Below, in pieces: positions 45,429 through 57,215 of a stretch of DNA of 64,000 bases. A program made the position numbers and the translations under genes. Every line of letters begins with the position of its first letter. The stretch's first letter is position 1. The notes beneath the pieces were generated by a model, which was not told the DNA's origin, ran no database searches, and worked only from the letters and a program-made list of their open reading frames with translations. Source of the DNA: Tipula vernalis. Its lineage: Eukaryota; Arthropoda; Insecta; Diptera; Tipulidae. The stretch covers positions 144,018,091-144,082,090 of the forward strand of contig OY282560.1 of assembly GCA_958295665.1 (NCBI GenBank), read 5' to 3'.

Positions 45429-46369
45429 ATCGTAGCTAGCATCTCAAATTCATTTTAATAATTATTAATTAATAAAATTAATTAATTAACATTAATTCAG
45501 TTTTTAGTGAAAAAATAATTAAAGTGGTAGTGAAATAATTTAAAGTGTAATTTTGGAAAATGCAATCCACCGGAATGCATTTGCCGGGCAATATTTTATA
45601 TTTTAGATAAAGAAATCAAAATTATTGATTTCTTGATTAAGTGCATGATTCAACTTTTATGTGATTGTACAATACATGGGTTTTAATTACTAAAATCTAA
45701 TTGGATCGTAAATTGACATACGTCGTAGTTAATTTCATATTTGATTTTATTTTTACGCATATTTGAATGTGTTCTTGTGTTTAATGTTATGTACAATCGA
45801 CATAAATACATTCTTGAAGCGTGATACATAGCAGAGCCAACAAAATGTTTATACAGGCCGTCTCGTTCGCTTTTACACAGATTCTATCAAGGAAATGTAC
45901 TATATATTATTGATTTTTGTAACATAATAGTTAAACAACAACAAAAACAGAGAGACATTTTTGTTGGTTTTAGTATAGTTGTCACAAATATTTTGGTATT
46001 GATCCATAGATCAGGGTGGTCATTTTGTGGTGCTATATCACATTTGGTGATAAAACTGTGATAAACTGATATTTGTCGTAGCTTACTGTGGTCCCATCTT
46101 GGATGAACAACGTCACGTCGTATAATGATTTGAACGAAAATGACCACAATATCTTCCTTCTTACTTCTACAAGTGGAAAAAATTGTTTATTTTGTTGTTT
46201 AAATTTTATTTATATGGAGTTTGGTTAAACACCTCGAATAAAAATTTCAAAAAATGAATGAAATTTACATTGACGCTAATGAAAAATAAATGATATTTAT
46301 TAACAAAATAATCATTTATATATTATTGAAATAAAATTAATGGATTATTGTTAAATTTACAGGAAAACG

Positions 46370-47100
46370 GAATATAGGAATCAACAATTGTTTTAGTTTT
46401 GTGTGGTTGGTTGTGTGTTAAAGGAACCATTCTAGTAGCCCAGAATGTCAAACTTCGCAAGAACAATCATCCTCCTAATAGAGATGGACAGGGGGTAAGC
46501 GGTTCTTAAACGAAGGTCAACGTGGACCATCTGACATAGCCTCATAGAATGCAAGTGGTGGTCGGTGTTGAGCATGAAATTCTAATGTACCAAAGGGTTT
46601 TCTAGTTGTATTAGCTTGGAAATATAATAGTTAGTCTTTTGTTAATCAACAATTTTGGTTTGATGTTCGTATCACAGTAGTTTTCATTCATTTTTTTAAA
46701 ATTTTAAATTAATTTTTTTATATCAAACTACATTGAGTTCGATCGAAAGCAACTGGATTAAAGTTTTAAAAAAATGAATGAAAATTACTGTGATAAGAAC
46801 TGCAAACCAAAATTGTTGATTAACAAAAGACTAATTGTTATATTTTTGGGTTAACATGACTAGAGGGCCCTTTGGTTTATTAGAGTTTCATGTTTAAACA
46901 CCACACCGACCATTGTTTGCATTTTGTGAGGTTGTGTCGGGTGGTTTGTGTTGATTTTCGTTTAAGAATTGCTTATTTTTTGTCCATTTCTGTTAGGATG
47001 ATGATTGTTTTTGTGGAGTTTGTTATTCTGGGCTACTAGAATGGTTCTTTTGGCATACAATTTTCCACACAAGGCTAAAGTAATTGTTGATTTTTATATT
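46370..47100. repeat. 730-bp hairpin (arms about 365 bp)
   Basis: Left arm phrases such as 'aaccattctagtagcccaga' (46424) and 'tatcacagtagttttcattc' (46670) recur inverted in the right arm (47026 and 46784). The centre is near 46740 (ttcgatcgaa). Arms are roughly 80-85% similar. Confidence 0.7.
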
Positions 47101-47401
47101 ACATAGTAATATAAAAATCCACAATAGTAATATAAAAATTAACAATTGAGGTTACGTGTCAAATCATCACTTTGATTCATTGATTTCCCCTTAAAATTCA
47201 TTTTGCGGTGTTGTTATTTTGTGGTAATATATCACATTTGGCGATACTGTGCGAAAAATAAATTGTCGTAGCTAACTACGGTGTTGTCATGGATGAATAT
47301 CGTCACGTCGCATAATGATTTAAATGAAAAAGACCACAACTTCTTCCGTCTTACTTTTACAAGTGGGAAAAAAAAAATTATTTTCTTGTTTACATTTGTT
47401 T

Positions 47402-48060
47402 TATATGGAGTTTAGTTAAAAAAAAGCTCTAATAAAAATATCAAAAAATGAATGAAATTTACATTGACGCGAAATATAAATGAATGATATTTATTAACAA
47501 AATGATCATTTATATATTTTTGAAATAAAATTATTGGGTTATTGTTAAATTTACAAGAAAACCTAAATACAAAAATCAACAAATATTTTAATTTTGTGTA
47601 GTAAATTATTTGTTAAAAATAACATTCTAGTTGCCTAGAATAACAAATTTCATCGGGAGCTCGTAATAGCAAAGGACAAAAAAAAATTCTTAAACAAAAA
47701 TCAACATAAACCATCTGACATAACCCCACAAAATGCAAATATTGGTCAATGTTTAAACATCAAATTCTAACAAACCAAAGGCTTTTCTAGTTATGTTATG
47801 TTAAATATATAATAATTGGTCTTTTTTCAATCGACAATTTTATTTTGCACTTGGTTTCATGATAATTTTCAATAATTTTTTTAAACTTTAATTTAGTTGT
47901 TTTTGATCAAACCCCAAATAGTTTGATGGAAAACCACTAAATTGAGGTTTTAAAAAAATGAATGAAAATTATCATGAAACCAAGTGCAATATAAAATTAT
48001 TGATTGACAAAGGACTGATTATTATATTTTTAACATTTTATTTAAATAATAAACACCTTT
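47402..48060. repeat. Second, partial copy of the hairpin unit
   Basis: It repeats the 46211-46870 sequence at about 80% similarity, with the hairpin centre near 47940. The right arm is cut off at 48060 by the LINE poly-A tail. Confidence 0.65.
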
Positions 48061-48655
48061 TTTTTTATTTTTTTTTTTTTTTTATATACATATTTTAATT
48101 GGGTGCAGAGCGGACTTATTAACGGTCCTAGCTCCTTGTAACTGTCAGAGCTTCTGCACCCAATGCGCGATCCTTCAAGTAAAGATTAATAGCTACCTTA
48201 AATTTATTCATTTTGTATTCCTCCGGAAATTTGAAGTGTATTAGCGAATTCCACTTTTTTGATGTTCGATATACAAATTCGCGCTTAATTTCTTCAGTTC
48301 GAGGTTTCGGGAGCTTCACCGTAAACCTATGTGCATTGGTTGTTCCTCTTGTTACTCTTGTTGTTGTAACGAATGGTGGTATTTTCTCCGATAGTTCTGC
48401 AGAACATTTACCATGTAAGCATCTGTAGAAGACGCAGAGTTCTGCAACATCTCTGCGATGCTGTAAGCTGTCTAGTTCTTGGGTAAGTCTGGGATTCCGT
48501 ATTATTCGGATAGCGCGGCGTTGAACCCTGTCCAATAACTGGAGGGTGGTACCAGACGCACCTCCCCAAACTTGACAGCAATACTCTATACATGGTCGGA
48601 TGAAGGTTTTATATATCTGGAGAACTTGATGCGATTTAAATAACCTTTGCATTAA
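48060..48655 (-). mobile_element. 5'-truncated LINE insertion with poly-A tail
   Basis: The minus-strand coding end (48652-48128) is followed by a short 3' UTR and a poly-A tract (poly-T on the plus strand, 48061-48085). Truncation at the 5' end and a poly-A tail are hallmarks of LINE retrotransposition. It disrupts the second hairpin unit. Target duplications could not be fixed. Confidence 0.75.
48128..48652 (-). pseudogene. C-terminal part of a LINE ORF2
   Basis: An undisturbed 174-residue frame reads SHQVLQIYKTFIRPCIEYCC, QVWGGASGTTLQLLDRVQRR, AIRIIRNPRLT, LCVFYRCLHGKCSAELSEKI and RTSKKWNSLIHFKFPEEY. This is the post-RT thumb and tail region common in I/Jockey-type LINEs ('YKTFIRP.LEYCS.LWGGA....L..LDRIQ.RAIRLI'). 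The absence of stops shows a recent insertion. The upstream RT is lacking because of 5' truncation. Confidence 0.8.
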
Positions 48656-49036
48656 AGAATTACTTTATCACCACATAAATAGCACTTCGTATAAAATTTT
48701 CATATAATGTCATTTGAGGTTACGTGGAAACGTCAACTTATCACTTTGATTCATCATTTTCCCCTTAAAATTCATTTTGCAGGGATGTGTTTGTAGACTT
48801 TCTCCATTTTTTTATATCACACAAAAAAAGTCTCCACTAGTGATATAAAGGTGTGATATAGCACCACAAAATGACCACCCAGGAATGTTTGTATGTAGCT
48901 ATAAGGGTATTATCTGTATATAATATAATGAAAACATGATAAGTGGAGACTACTATGCACATGGAAGGTTGTAGAAATATTTGCTTTCAATGTTTGTTGG
49001 GGTTTAGTATATAAGAATCTGTTATTTATTTTGGTA

Positions 49037-49122
49037 GTGATGTGCAAAATCGATCTTTTTCGTTCTGTTTTGTTTATTTTCTCATATGTTTTTCAACAAA
49101 ATAGATCGATTTAGCCCATCAC
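49037..49122. mobile_element. 86-bp mariner-type MITE
   Basis: GTGATGTGCAAAATCGATCT at the left and its near-complement at the right (ending CCCATCAC) are flanked by TA on both sides (49035-49036 and 49123-49124). TA duplication suggests Tc1/mariner mobilisation. Too small to code. Confidence 0.55.
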
Positions 49123-49869
49123 TATATTTTGGTGTTGTTTTCTTTCCTTGTGTTTTTTGTATCCATCAAACAACTACTTAGTGTTCTTAATAAAACATGA
49201 TCTATACAAACACAACGAAAATTTTAGTGTATTCGACTAATTGAGTAAATTTGAGTCGCATCAGAAACCGCAATATATAATACATATGTATAAAATATTA
49301 TACATATTATTTAGCTATGATTAAAGATTAATTTTCTTACAGGGTATTATAAACTGCATTAAATTATGTCTAGTTAGTTTTTATTAATATTAATAGTTTA
49401 TAAATTAACTAATTATGTAAATAAATACTAATTTGGAAATATTATTTTTGAGTTGAATTGAGATTTGGTTTGCAACACACAATGACGTATTTATTTATGC
49501 ATGCCAAATTTTGATTAAACGAATGTGAACAACGAGGAATTATGTAAAGGCAAATTGTTATGCTAAATGTATTGAACTTAATTAATTAACTTAATGGATT
49601 TTTTGAAGTTTAGGTTGCAATTTTTACATACAAACATCAATTTTACTGAAATGGTACACCGATAAATTTTTAAGAAAATAACGTTTCAGGTTCCTTTCAT
49701 TGATTTATTATTTTACTTACTTTGCATGCTTGATTTTGCAGGGTAATATGTCCATAAACGGAGCCGAAGTTTTATGGGGTATATAAGTATAAATTTCGTA
49801 GATTTTGATTTTTGTTCATCTTAATTATGTCAACAAGATTAGTAAATTAAAACATTAATTATAATAATA

Positions 49870-51315
49870 ATTGTTGATGTCCTGATTTAGATTTAAAGAA
49901 TCCTGAGTTCTGGCATTGGTTTACAGAGAAACGAGCATCTAATCATGTAGTTAAAATGGCTATCTTGTACTAACCTGTTTACCATTTATTGTACTAATAA
50001 TTTGCTATATATTAATCGCTTAGGAGTCCCAACTTATAATCATATTCTATTCATCGGTTTTGGTATGTGTAAATGAGTGTATACGATGTGTGATCGTGAA
50101 TACTGAAGATCCTGTTATAATAATTATTCATTTAAGTAATAAAATTTGATATTATGGTGTTTTATTAATTAAATTTAGTTTTCAGAGTCGCCTGGAAATT
50201 TTTATATTAATTTTTATATTAATTATATTTGTTGATTCTTCATATACTTATAGTACCTAATTGAATTATTGATAGGTCTAGGTGTTGTGGTGCTGTAACA
50301 TTATCTTTTAAATCATTTTATATAAATTTTATAAAATAATTGGATCTATAATTATGTATTTTCTTTTTCCGGTTCGGTAGGAAATAGATGATTGGTTTTA
50401 AGTTAAATTTTATGTTTAAATGGTTTTTAATGTTTATGTTAATCCTTGTTGCAGTACGTAATAATTAATTAATTAAATATAAAAGGACTATGAATAAGGA
50501 AATAAGTGTTGTTATTTTGTATTTTTCTTAAATATTTTAGCAGGTAAATGAATGATAAGCTGACAGGGGTGAAATTACAACATTTATTAATAATTTTTTT
50601 AAGTCCTGTTATAAATTTAGGGAGTCCTGAGTATCCGACCCTGGATTCCAGAGACATGATCATCTAATAATGTAGTTAGATTGTGCTGTCTTGTGCTAAT
50701 CTTTTTAATTTGTTGTGTTTTGTTCATTAATGTATATTAATTAATTTAGTTTAAAGAATATTTAAAGGGATCTCTTCCTTAATATTTTAATAAATAATCC
50801 AATTTTCAGAATATATCATATTTCCAGAATTAATCATTATTATAGGGATTAAATTAATCCTGAGTTTCAGAATTAAATTTTAGCTTGAATCAACGCTCCA
50901 GGATTAAGAAGTAGTAAATTAGCTGTAGTTTAGAAATTGTGTTGTCCTGTGCTAACTATTTTACTATATAATTACTAACAATTTACTAACTATCGGCTAT
51001 ACCTAGGTGTCTGTAACCGGGCCGATTCTGTCACTTCGAACTATCCTATCCTATCCTTCGGTTTTGTTATGTGTGAAAGAGTGCACGGTGGGACCCGGCC
51101 AGGGGTGGACGTGATGCTGTCACATTTATGTGATATCGCGAGTGGTTGTGCTCTCCTTGTTCTAATGGTGCTTAGGTATCTTCAGTAAGGAAAGCATTCA
51201 CCTGTGTTATAAAGTTGGTGTGACAGTTTAATGACCACATCACTAACGCGGGATTTCTTGCTTCATAAGCTTGGCCGTGCATTCATATCAATCAATCAAT
51301 CAATCAATCAAATCA
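49870..51315 (+). repeat. Three copies of a LINE-like 3' region
   Basis: Related segments occur at about 49870-50115, 50590-50740 and 50850-51315. Shared phrases are 'tcctgagt...', 'gtagtta...gctgtcttgtgctaa' and, in the first and third, 'tcggttttggtatgtg'-like text. Only the last has the (ATCA)n tail. The same region exists in minus orientation at 30931-31165. Confidence 0.5.
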
Positions 51316-51335
51316 ATCGTAGCTAGCATCTCAAA

Positions 51336-54300
51336 CTATCGAATGTGAAAATTTTCTGTTTAAGAAGGCAAAAAATATTCTATAATTTCATTTAGTAATA
51401 TTGAGAAAATGTGCATAATATTCGAAACTTTGTCAGAGCCATTATCTATGATTTTATTAAAGCTACATAATTTGACGATTTGCCACTATATCACTACCAA
51501 TTCTAACCTTAATTCACTTAGCGAATATGAAAAAATAATTTTTTCACTTTCGATAGTTTGAGATGGTAGCAATGATATTACCAAATAGGCAAGGTGTTGA
51601 AATCGTGTGAAGTGACATAATTAGTGATTTTTAAACCAATTCGAGATTTGTTTGTGACTAAGTGTTATGTAACAAATACAGTGAAATTTCGACAGACGAC
51701 CACCCCTCGAAAAAGATCACCACTTGAAAAGAATATTTTATTATAAACCAACTTCTTTATATAGTAAAATCGCCACTCTTAAAAGACCACCTCCCCGACC
51801 TGACCGCGACCATTATTACTTCGTGCATTGGTGAAGAAATACTGCCCTCTAAAACGACCATATTAAAAAATTCATTCAATTCATTTTTACCTCTTAAACA
51901 ACTAACTACATACATAAATGAAAACTTCCTATTTATTGACACGAATACTATAATACTTTACTACACGATTACGATCGGGAATTCCTCTCTCGAGAATTAT
52001 TTATATGAATTTTTAAATTTCGTTTCTCGAGAAATTTTATTTCATTACTTTCGGGAATTCTTGTTTCTCAAGAAATAATGCTTTTTATACGGGAATATTA
52101 AAAAGAGATAATTTAATATGAACTGTAATTAAAAATTTACTAGAAGAAAATAAAACTGTAATACAAGCTTTATACAGTGCCCGATGATAGAGGACAACGT
52201 GCTTTTTTTAATTCGTTATCCTTGCATATAACCAGAGAATCTCTGAATTAAAGTCGCTGGAATTAAACTCGTAAATAAAATAGAATTAAAGTCGCAAAAT
52301 TTGAATGGAGGTTGACTTTAATTGCAGGAAAAGTGGAATTAAAATAGGAAAATATTCCAAAAAAGTGGAATTAAATTCGCTCCGTAATTTTCCGAGCTTT
52401 TAGATTTTTTTGCGTAATAAACTAGGAAACATATAATGGTCTACTGACTTAAATTTTCACGTTCGTATGAAATTGTGGAAAAGGGAAATTTAATGCTGAA
52501 TGGAAAACAATAAACCGCAGAATAAACACGGAACCTCAAAATCCGATTACGGAATAAACCGCGGAACATTAATTCAAATTTTTCTCCCTGGTTTAATTCT
52601 ACATTTTTTTGGAATGAAACTAGAAAATTTCTTCCGAGTTTAGTTCCAATTTTTCCCGATTTTAATTCCAATTTTTTATGATATTAATTATTTCCTGCGT
52701 TAACCGATTACCTACCTAGTGTTGCACGATTGTTACAAAAAAATGTCGGCTTATATTGACCTATAGCGAAAATAGGATGTTAATGATACAAACTTTCAAG
52801 TACTTGTAAAATAAGTATTTTGTTGAATAAAATTTTGGTGGAAATTTTGATCAGCTTTTGTCTAATTATTTAATGTATTTTATCGAAATATTCTTAAATA
52901 GACATCAAAAATAAAAGAAAATGGCAAATCTCGATTAATCGGTTAATTTGAAGAAAAACAATCAATAGTCTATTATTTGGATGCTAGAGGTTAACACCCA
53001 TTACAGTAACAAAATTTCATTTTATTTTTTACCAACATCTAAAAAATAAAACTTTGATGAAACCAAACCAATCTGACATATTTGGATTAAGGAATCATTT
53101 TTCTTTTAAGTTCATGTTTAGTCGATACTAAATTTGAACGAAAGACTTAAAATTATTCAAATTAAAAGTCGAGTTAACGAAAAAATTAAATTCTTGTAAA
53201 CAAGGCCCTTTATAGTTGCTGATTTTTCACTAACCCTATAGAGAGTATACGACCATTCTTCTCAAATTTTCGGCAAATTTTATATTTTTTTTTTTGGGGG
53301 TAAAAAGCGGCGAAAAGCTAATCTAACTAGGTAGGTCTGCCAGCAATAACAAACAAACATTTTCCGAACTACCTCATTTCATCACCCGAATCATTTTGAT
53401 TATGTCTTCTTGTCCTTTTAGCATGTACAGTGCTTAAAAATAAAATTTTCGAAGTTAGGAGAATGGCTAAAAAAAATTGATAGATAAGGTTTCAAAGAGA
53501 AACGAAAAATAATTTTGATGTTGGACAGTGAAGCAAAACATTTAAAAGAGGTCCAGCTTTCTTTTTTTTTTTTTTATTATTTCTACCGGCAAATACCACC
53601 AACATTTCTCAACCGCTTGATCGGGGTATCATCCAAAATTTTAAATTGTACTGTAGGCGACGAATTCTTACGACTATAATAGAACCGACAACTATAAATA
53701 AGAGCTTGGAACAACTAGCGGGTCTTAAACAACTGGCTATCGAGTTTCGTCGATTATAGATATTTTTCTAGAATTCTCATCTCAAGGTGGATTTGTTTCT
53801 AGTTATAGAATTAAAAATTTGCTTAGCATCCAGTTATTTAAAGTTAAGTTAAGTTTGGAGGTTATTGATTTAAATAAAACAAATTTGTTGAGACTGCCTA
53901 GTTCTTTGTAATAATTTTGGATTATTGGATATTGCGGATATTGCGGACCGGTTCAAAACCAGTTTGCAACACTTCTAATTGACTTTATTTCCAATTTATT
54001 CAGTATTTAAGTTTCAAATTAAATGCTAAAAGAGAAGAAATTCTAGAAACGTAAGACTTAATTCTATAATTAGTGTGAACAAGTTTATAATAATTGGTTC
54101 ATCAACCTTGCAAGCACAGATCACACAGTTTTATCGCCCTTTTTGCTCTCCTGAAAGTACCACAAATTTTAAAAAAAAAAGGCATATTTTTAAAATTTAA
54201 CAATTTTTTCAACACAATTTTAATTCGGTGTTTACCTTAGAGGATGGGGCAGCAGCGCCGAAACCCCGGCTCTTAAAGATTATCTTACAATTAAATCTTC

Positions 54301-54663
54301 ATTTTCCAATAATTATTTGCTTCGTTTAAAACACGCTGCAATTAATGTCGAACTTAAATAGCGGAAGATTCACTTTAAATTGGTAATAAAGCCAATTAAC
54401 CTTATTATTAAGTAATTTGTGTTTATTTCCACAGTAAACGGAAATAAAGCCAATAGACTTTCACTTTATTTCTCTGCCCCCATAAAGTACAAAATGAATG
54501 AATGAAACATAATCCCAACAATCATCGTTCAGACGCTTCAAATGTTTTCTTTGATTTTTGCTCTGACTAACCCTATGTGGGCACTTTCATTTAAATGCCA
54601 GAATTTAATTTTGTTGGTTTTTTAGCTTAATTTGTTTTTATTTTTATTAATATTTTAATAAAA
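51336..54663. other. Non-coding AT-rich stretch
   Basis: No gene. At 52240-52680 the phrases 'ggaattaaa' and 'gtcgc' recur irregularly. A poly-G/T tract lies near 53280-53300. Confidence 0.4.
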
Positions 54664-54708
54664 AAAAACCCGGCGTTTCGACGGCATATCCCGTCATTTT
54701 CAAGGTTA
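54664..54708 (-). ncRNA. Hammerhead-ribozyme-like motif of Penelope type
   Basis: The minus strand reads TTGAAAATGACGG, a loop GATATG, CCGTC and then GAAACGCCGGG. The stem GACGG/CCGTC between a CUGANGA-like strand and GAAA is the layout of the hammerhead core found in terminal repeats of Penelope-like elements. The first strand deviates from consensus (TGAAAAT), so activity is doubtful. No Penelope coding sequence is next to it. Confidence 0.4.
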
Positions 54709-55507
54709 TTTCAAAGTTTAAATTTATAATTTGTTTCTGACTGATTGGGTTTGGCTGTTGCCTATGCATGTATCGCATTCATATACCAACCTTCTTTAAT
54801 AAATCATATTACTAAAGAAATTATGATTCGACCACTTTGAAAAATTTTGATTTTACATGTACAAGATAAAATTTTCTTTCGAAAGAAATCGAATTTAATA
54901 TTTGGCATTAATTGTTTCTTTGCCCATTTCAATGTATGTCGCTCAGTTGAAATATGTATGTATATACATGTGCCTTGAATTTGAATAATTTAAAAGTTGA
55001 CTAATTTTTGATGGTTTAAATAATTATTTAGTGTCGATCCTGGAAATGTCCCGAAGGCCCCGCACATTTCTTGCGGTCAATGTCACCAAGCCGATCCAAT
55101 TATGATGAACTATACTTAACTTCATAGAATTTAGAATTTCTAATAATTTTGATGGTTTTAAAAATTGTTGTATCTCCGATCACAGAGATGTCCACGAGGT
55201 CTTGCCCATATTTCCGTATAAATAGGCCATATGCGAGTCTACGTGGACAACCTTATCCGATTGTGATAAACTATACTATGCTTCACAGAATTTAGAATTT
55301 CTATTAATTTTGATAGTTTTAAAAATTGTTGTATCTCCGATCACAGAGATGTCCACAAGGTCTTTGCCCATTTTTTCTGATAAATTCGCCTTGGGCCAGT
55401 CTACGTGGTCAACCTTATCCAATTGTGATGAATTATACTAAATTTTACAGAGTTTAGTACCTGAAGTAAAATGACATAAAATCGGTCACATGGTGCATTG
55501 CATTGCA

Positions 55508-55600
55508 ATTAACTGCGGTGTTCGACAAGGAGAAGCTCTATCGCTGATACTCCTTAGTCTCACCGTATCTGATATTGCAACGGAGTGTGTAACATTTTAA
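55508..55600 (+). pseudogene. RT motif scrap inside the fold-back element
   Basis: A 30-codon frame reads INCGVRQGEALSLILLSLTV, then SDIATECVTF and a stop. GVRQG(D/E)ALS..L is RT motif B of RTE-like and related LINEs. No other RT block was found next to it. Confidence 0.5.
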
Positions 55601-56159
55601 TGTTTTTGATGTATGCACTTATTTTAATTTTTGATTTAATTTGTTTGGTGGGTTCAAAATTGTGTTGCGGAACGCAATGTAGCTTAGCGGTGAGGAACCA
55701 AAAGGTGCAGATACTTTGGATCTCTTTTACTTAATGATAATATTGTAGTGGAAGGTATTAAGAAGCGTCTTGCAGACGAAATGGTATTCTAAAATAGTTT
55801 TTACATAAAGTTCTTTAATATTACCAATTAGAATGGAAATTACCGATTATTTCTTTACCGATTTTCGATCTGCGTCAAAGCAGATAAACCTCGACCGCTG
55901 CATAATTTATAGAAACTGCAACAGACAATAGCTTTTATGACATTTCCTGTTGATATCTGTGAGAATTTGGCAGCTGTTGAGGTTTCTCATATTGATAAAT
56001 TTATTAATAATTAAAAAACTGGTATATTAAGTTAAATTAAGACATATTTATTGTATACATCTGCCGGGAAATTGAATCCTAATCAAAGAGACATAAGAAA
56101 AAATAGGTGAGAGCACGCGCAGCATCAGTAAAACTTCTAAAGTTAGCGCAGGGTCCCGG

Positions 56160-56370
56160 AATTAAAAAAATCATTTCAGAATCTCATTTCCGTAGTTCAG
56201 GTCAAATTTAATCAAAATCAGTTGAGAAATAGCTGAGTTCTAACCAAACAGGCCTTATTCCAGAACTTCATCTAAAAATCATTTTAGAATCCCATTTTCA
56301 ACGCACATGTCAAATTTCATCAAAATCGGTTAAGTAATAGCTAAGTTCCATCCTAATTGGCCATATTCCA
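56160..56370. repeat. Two tandem units of about 108 bp
   Basis: 'tcaaaatcagttgagaaat' at 56212 recurs as 'tcaaaatcggttaagtaat' at 56320, each followed by 'agct(g/a)agttc' and 'ggcc(t/a)tattcca'. Confidence 0.55.
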
Positions 56371-57215
56371 AACTTATTAAAAATTTTAAATTCTGTGAAG
56401 TATAGTACAGTTCATCACAATTGGTTCAGCATGGCCACGTAGACTGGCACATGGCCAATTTATCTGAAAATATGGGCAAGAACTTGTGGACATCTCTGTG
56501 ATCGGAGATACAACAATTTTTAAAACCATCAAAATTATTAGAAATCCTAAATTCTGTGAAGTCTAGTATAGTTCATCACAATTGGATAAGTTTGACCCCG
56601 TAGATTGGCACAAGGCCAATTTATCCGAAAATATGGGCAATACCTTGTGGATATCTCTGTGATCGGTGATAGGACAATTTTTAAAACCAATAAAATTATT
56701 AAAAATTCTAGATTGCGTGAAGTATAGTATTGTTCATCACAATAGGATAAGGTTAACCATGTAGACTCGCACATGGCAATTTATCCGAAAATATGGGCAA
56801 GGCCTTGTGGACATCTATGTGATCGGAGATTGGACAATTTTTAAAACCAATAAAATTATTAAAAATTCTAAATTGCGTGAAGTATAGTATAGTTCATCAC
56901 AATAGGGTAAGGTTGACCACTTAGACTGGCACATGGACAAGTTTTCCAAAAATTTAGGCAATACCTTGTGGACATCTCTGTGATCGGCGACACAACAATT
57001 TTTAAAACCATCAAAATTATTAAAAATTTTAAATTCTGTGAAGTATAGTATAGTTCATCATAATTGGATCGGCTTGGTGACATTGACCACTATATGGCTT
57101 AACTATTCTAAGAAATGTGCGGGGCCTTCGTGACATTTTCAGGATCGTCACTAAATATTTATTTAAACCATTAAAAATCAGTCAACTTTTAAATTATCTG
57201 AAATATAGTAATGTT

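Larger units (their letters stand above)
46014..48879. mobile_element. Fold-back type element with perfect 29-bp termini
   Basis: The ends are exact inverted copies: gggtggtcattttgtggtgc plus nine more bases from 46014, and its complement ending at 48879. Inside are two tandem units (period about 1191 bp, for example 'tatatggagttt' at 46211 and 47402). Each unit contains a long hairpin. The second unit is interrupted by a LINE fragment. A possible 3-bp duplication (CAG) flanks the termini. No transposase was seen. Confidence 0.6.
45429..51335 (+). mobile_element. 5.9-kb insertion bounded by 20-bp direct repeats with (ATCA)n tail
   Basis: 'atcgtagctagcatctcaaa' is found exactly at 45429-45448 and at 51316-51335. 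The right copy is directly preceded by (ATCA)n (about 51287-51315), as in LINE target-site duplications. The insert body has no long ORF of its own: the only coding trace (48128-48652) belongs to a nested LINE. It also contains fold-back repeats and a small MITE. The 3' end resembles that of the minus-strand segment at 30931-31165. It could be a LINE copy with lost coding region, or a retrotransposed non-coding transcript. Confidence 0.6.
54975..57215. mobile_element. Fold-back element with satellite arms
   Basis: Left arm (about 54975-55460) and right arm (about 56370-57215) are inverted copies. Both outer ends share 'taaaagttgact' and 'aggccccgcacatttctt'. Each arm consists of monomers of 161 bp containing 'gatcacagagatgtccac': two on the left (anchors 55181, 55342) and four inverted on the right (56491, 56652, 56812, 56973). 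The middle holds an RT scrap and a 108-bp repeat. Tandem monomers inside inverted arms are known from Foldback and Galileo-type transposons. No transposase seen. Confidence 0.65.

Noticed and set aside
51680..51860. 'tacagtgaaatttcgacag' resembling a pogo-type terminus at a TA
   Set aside because: No matching inverted end was found to the right.
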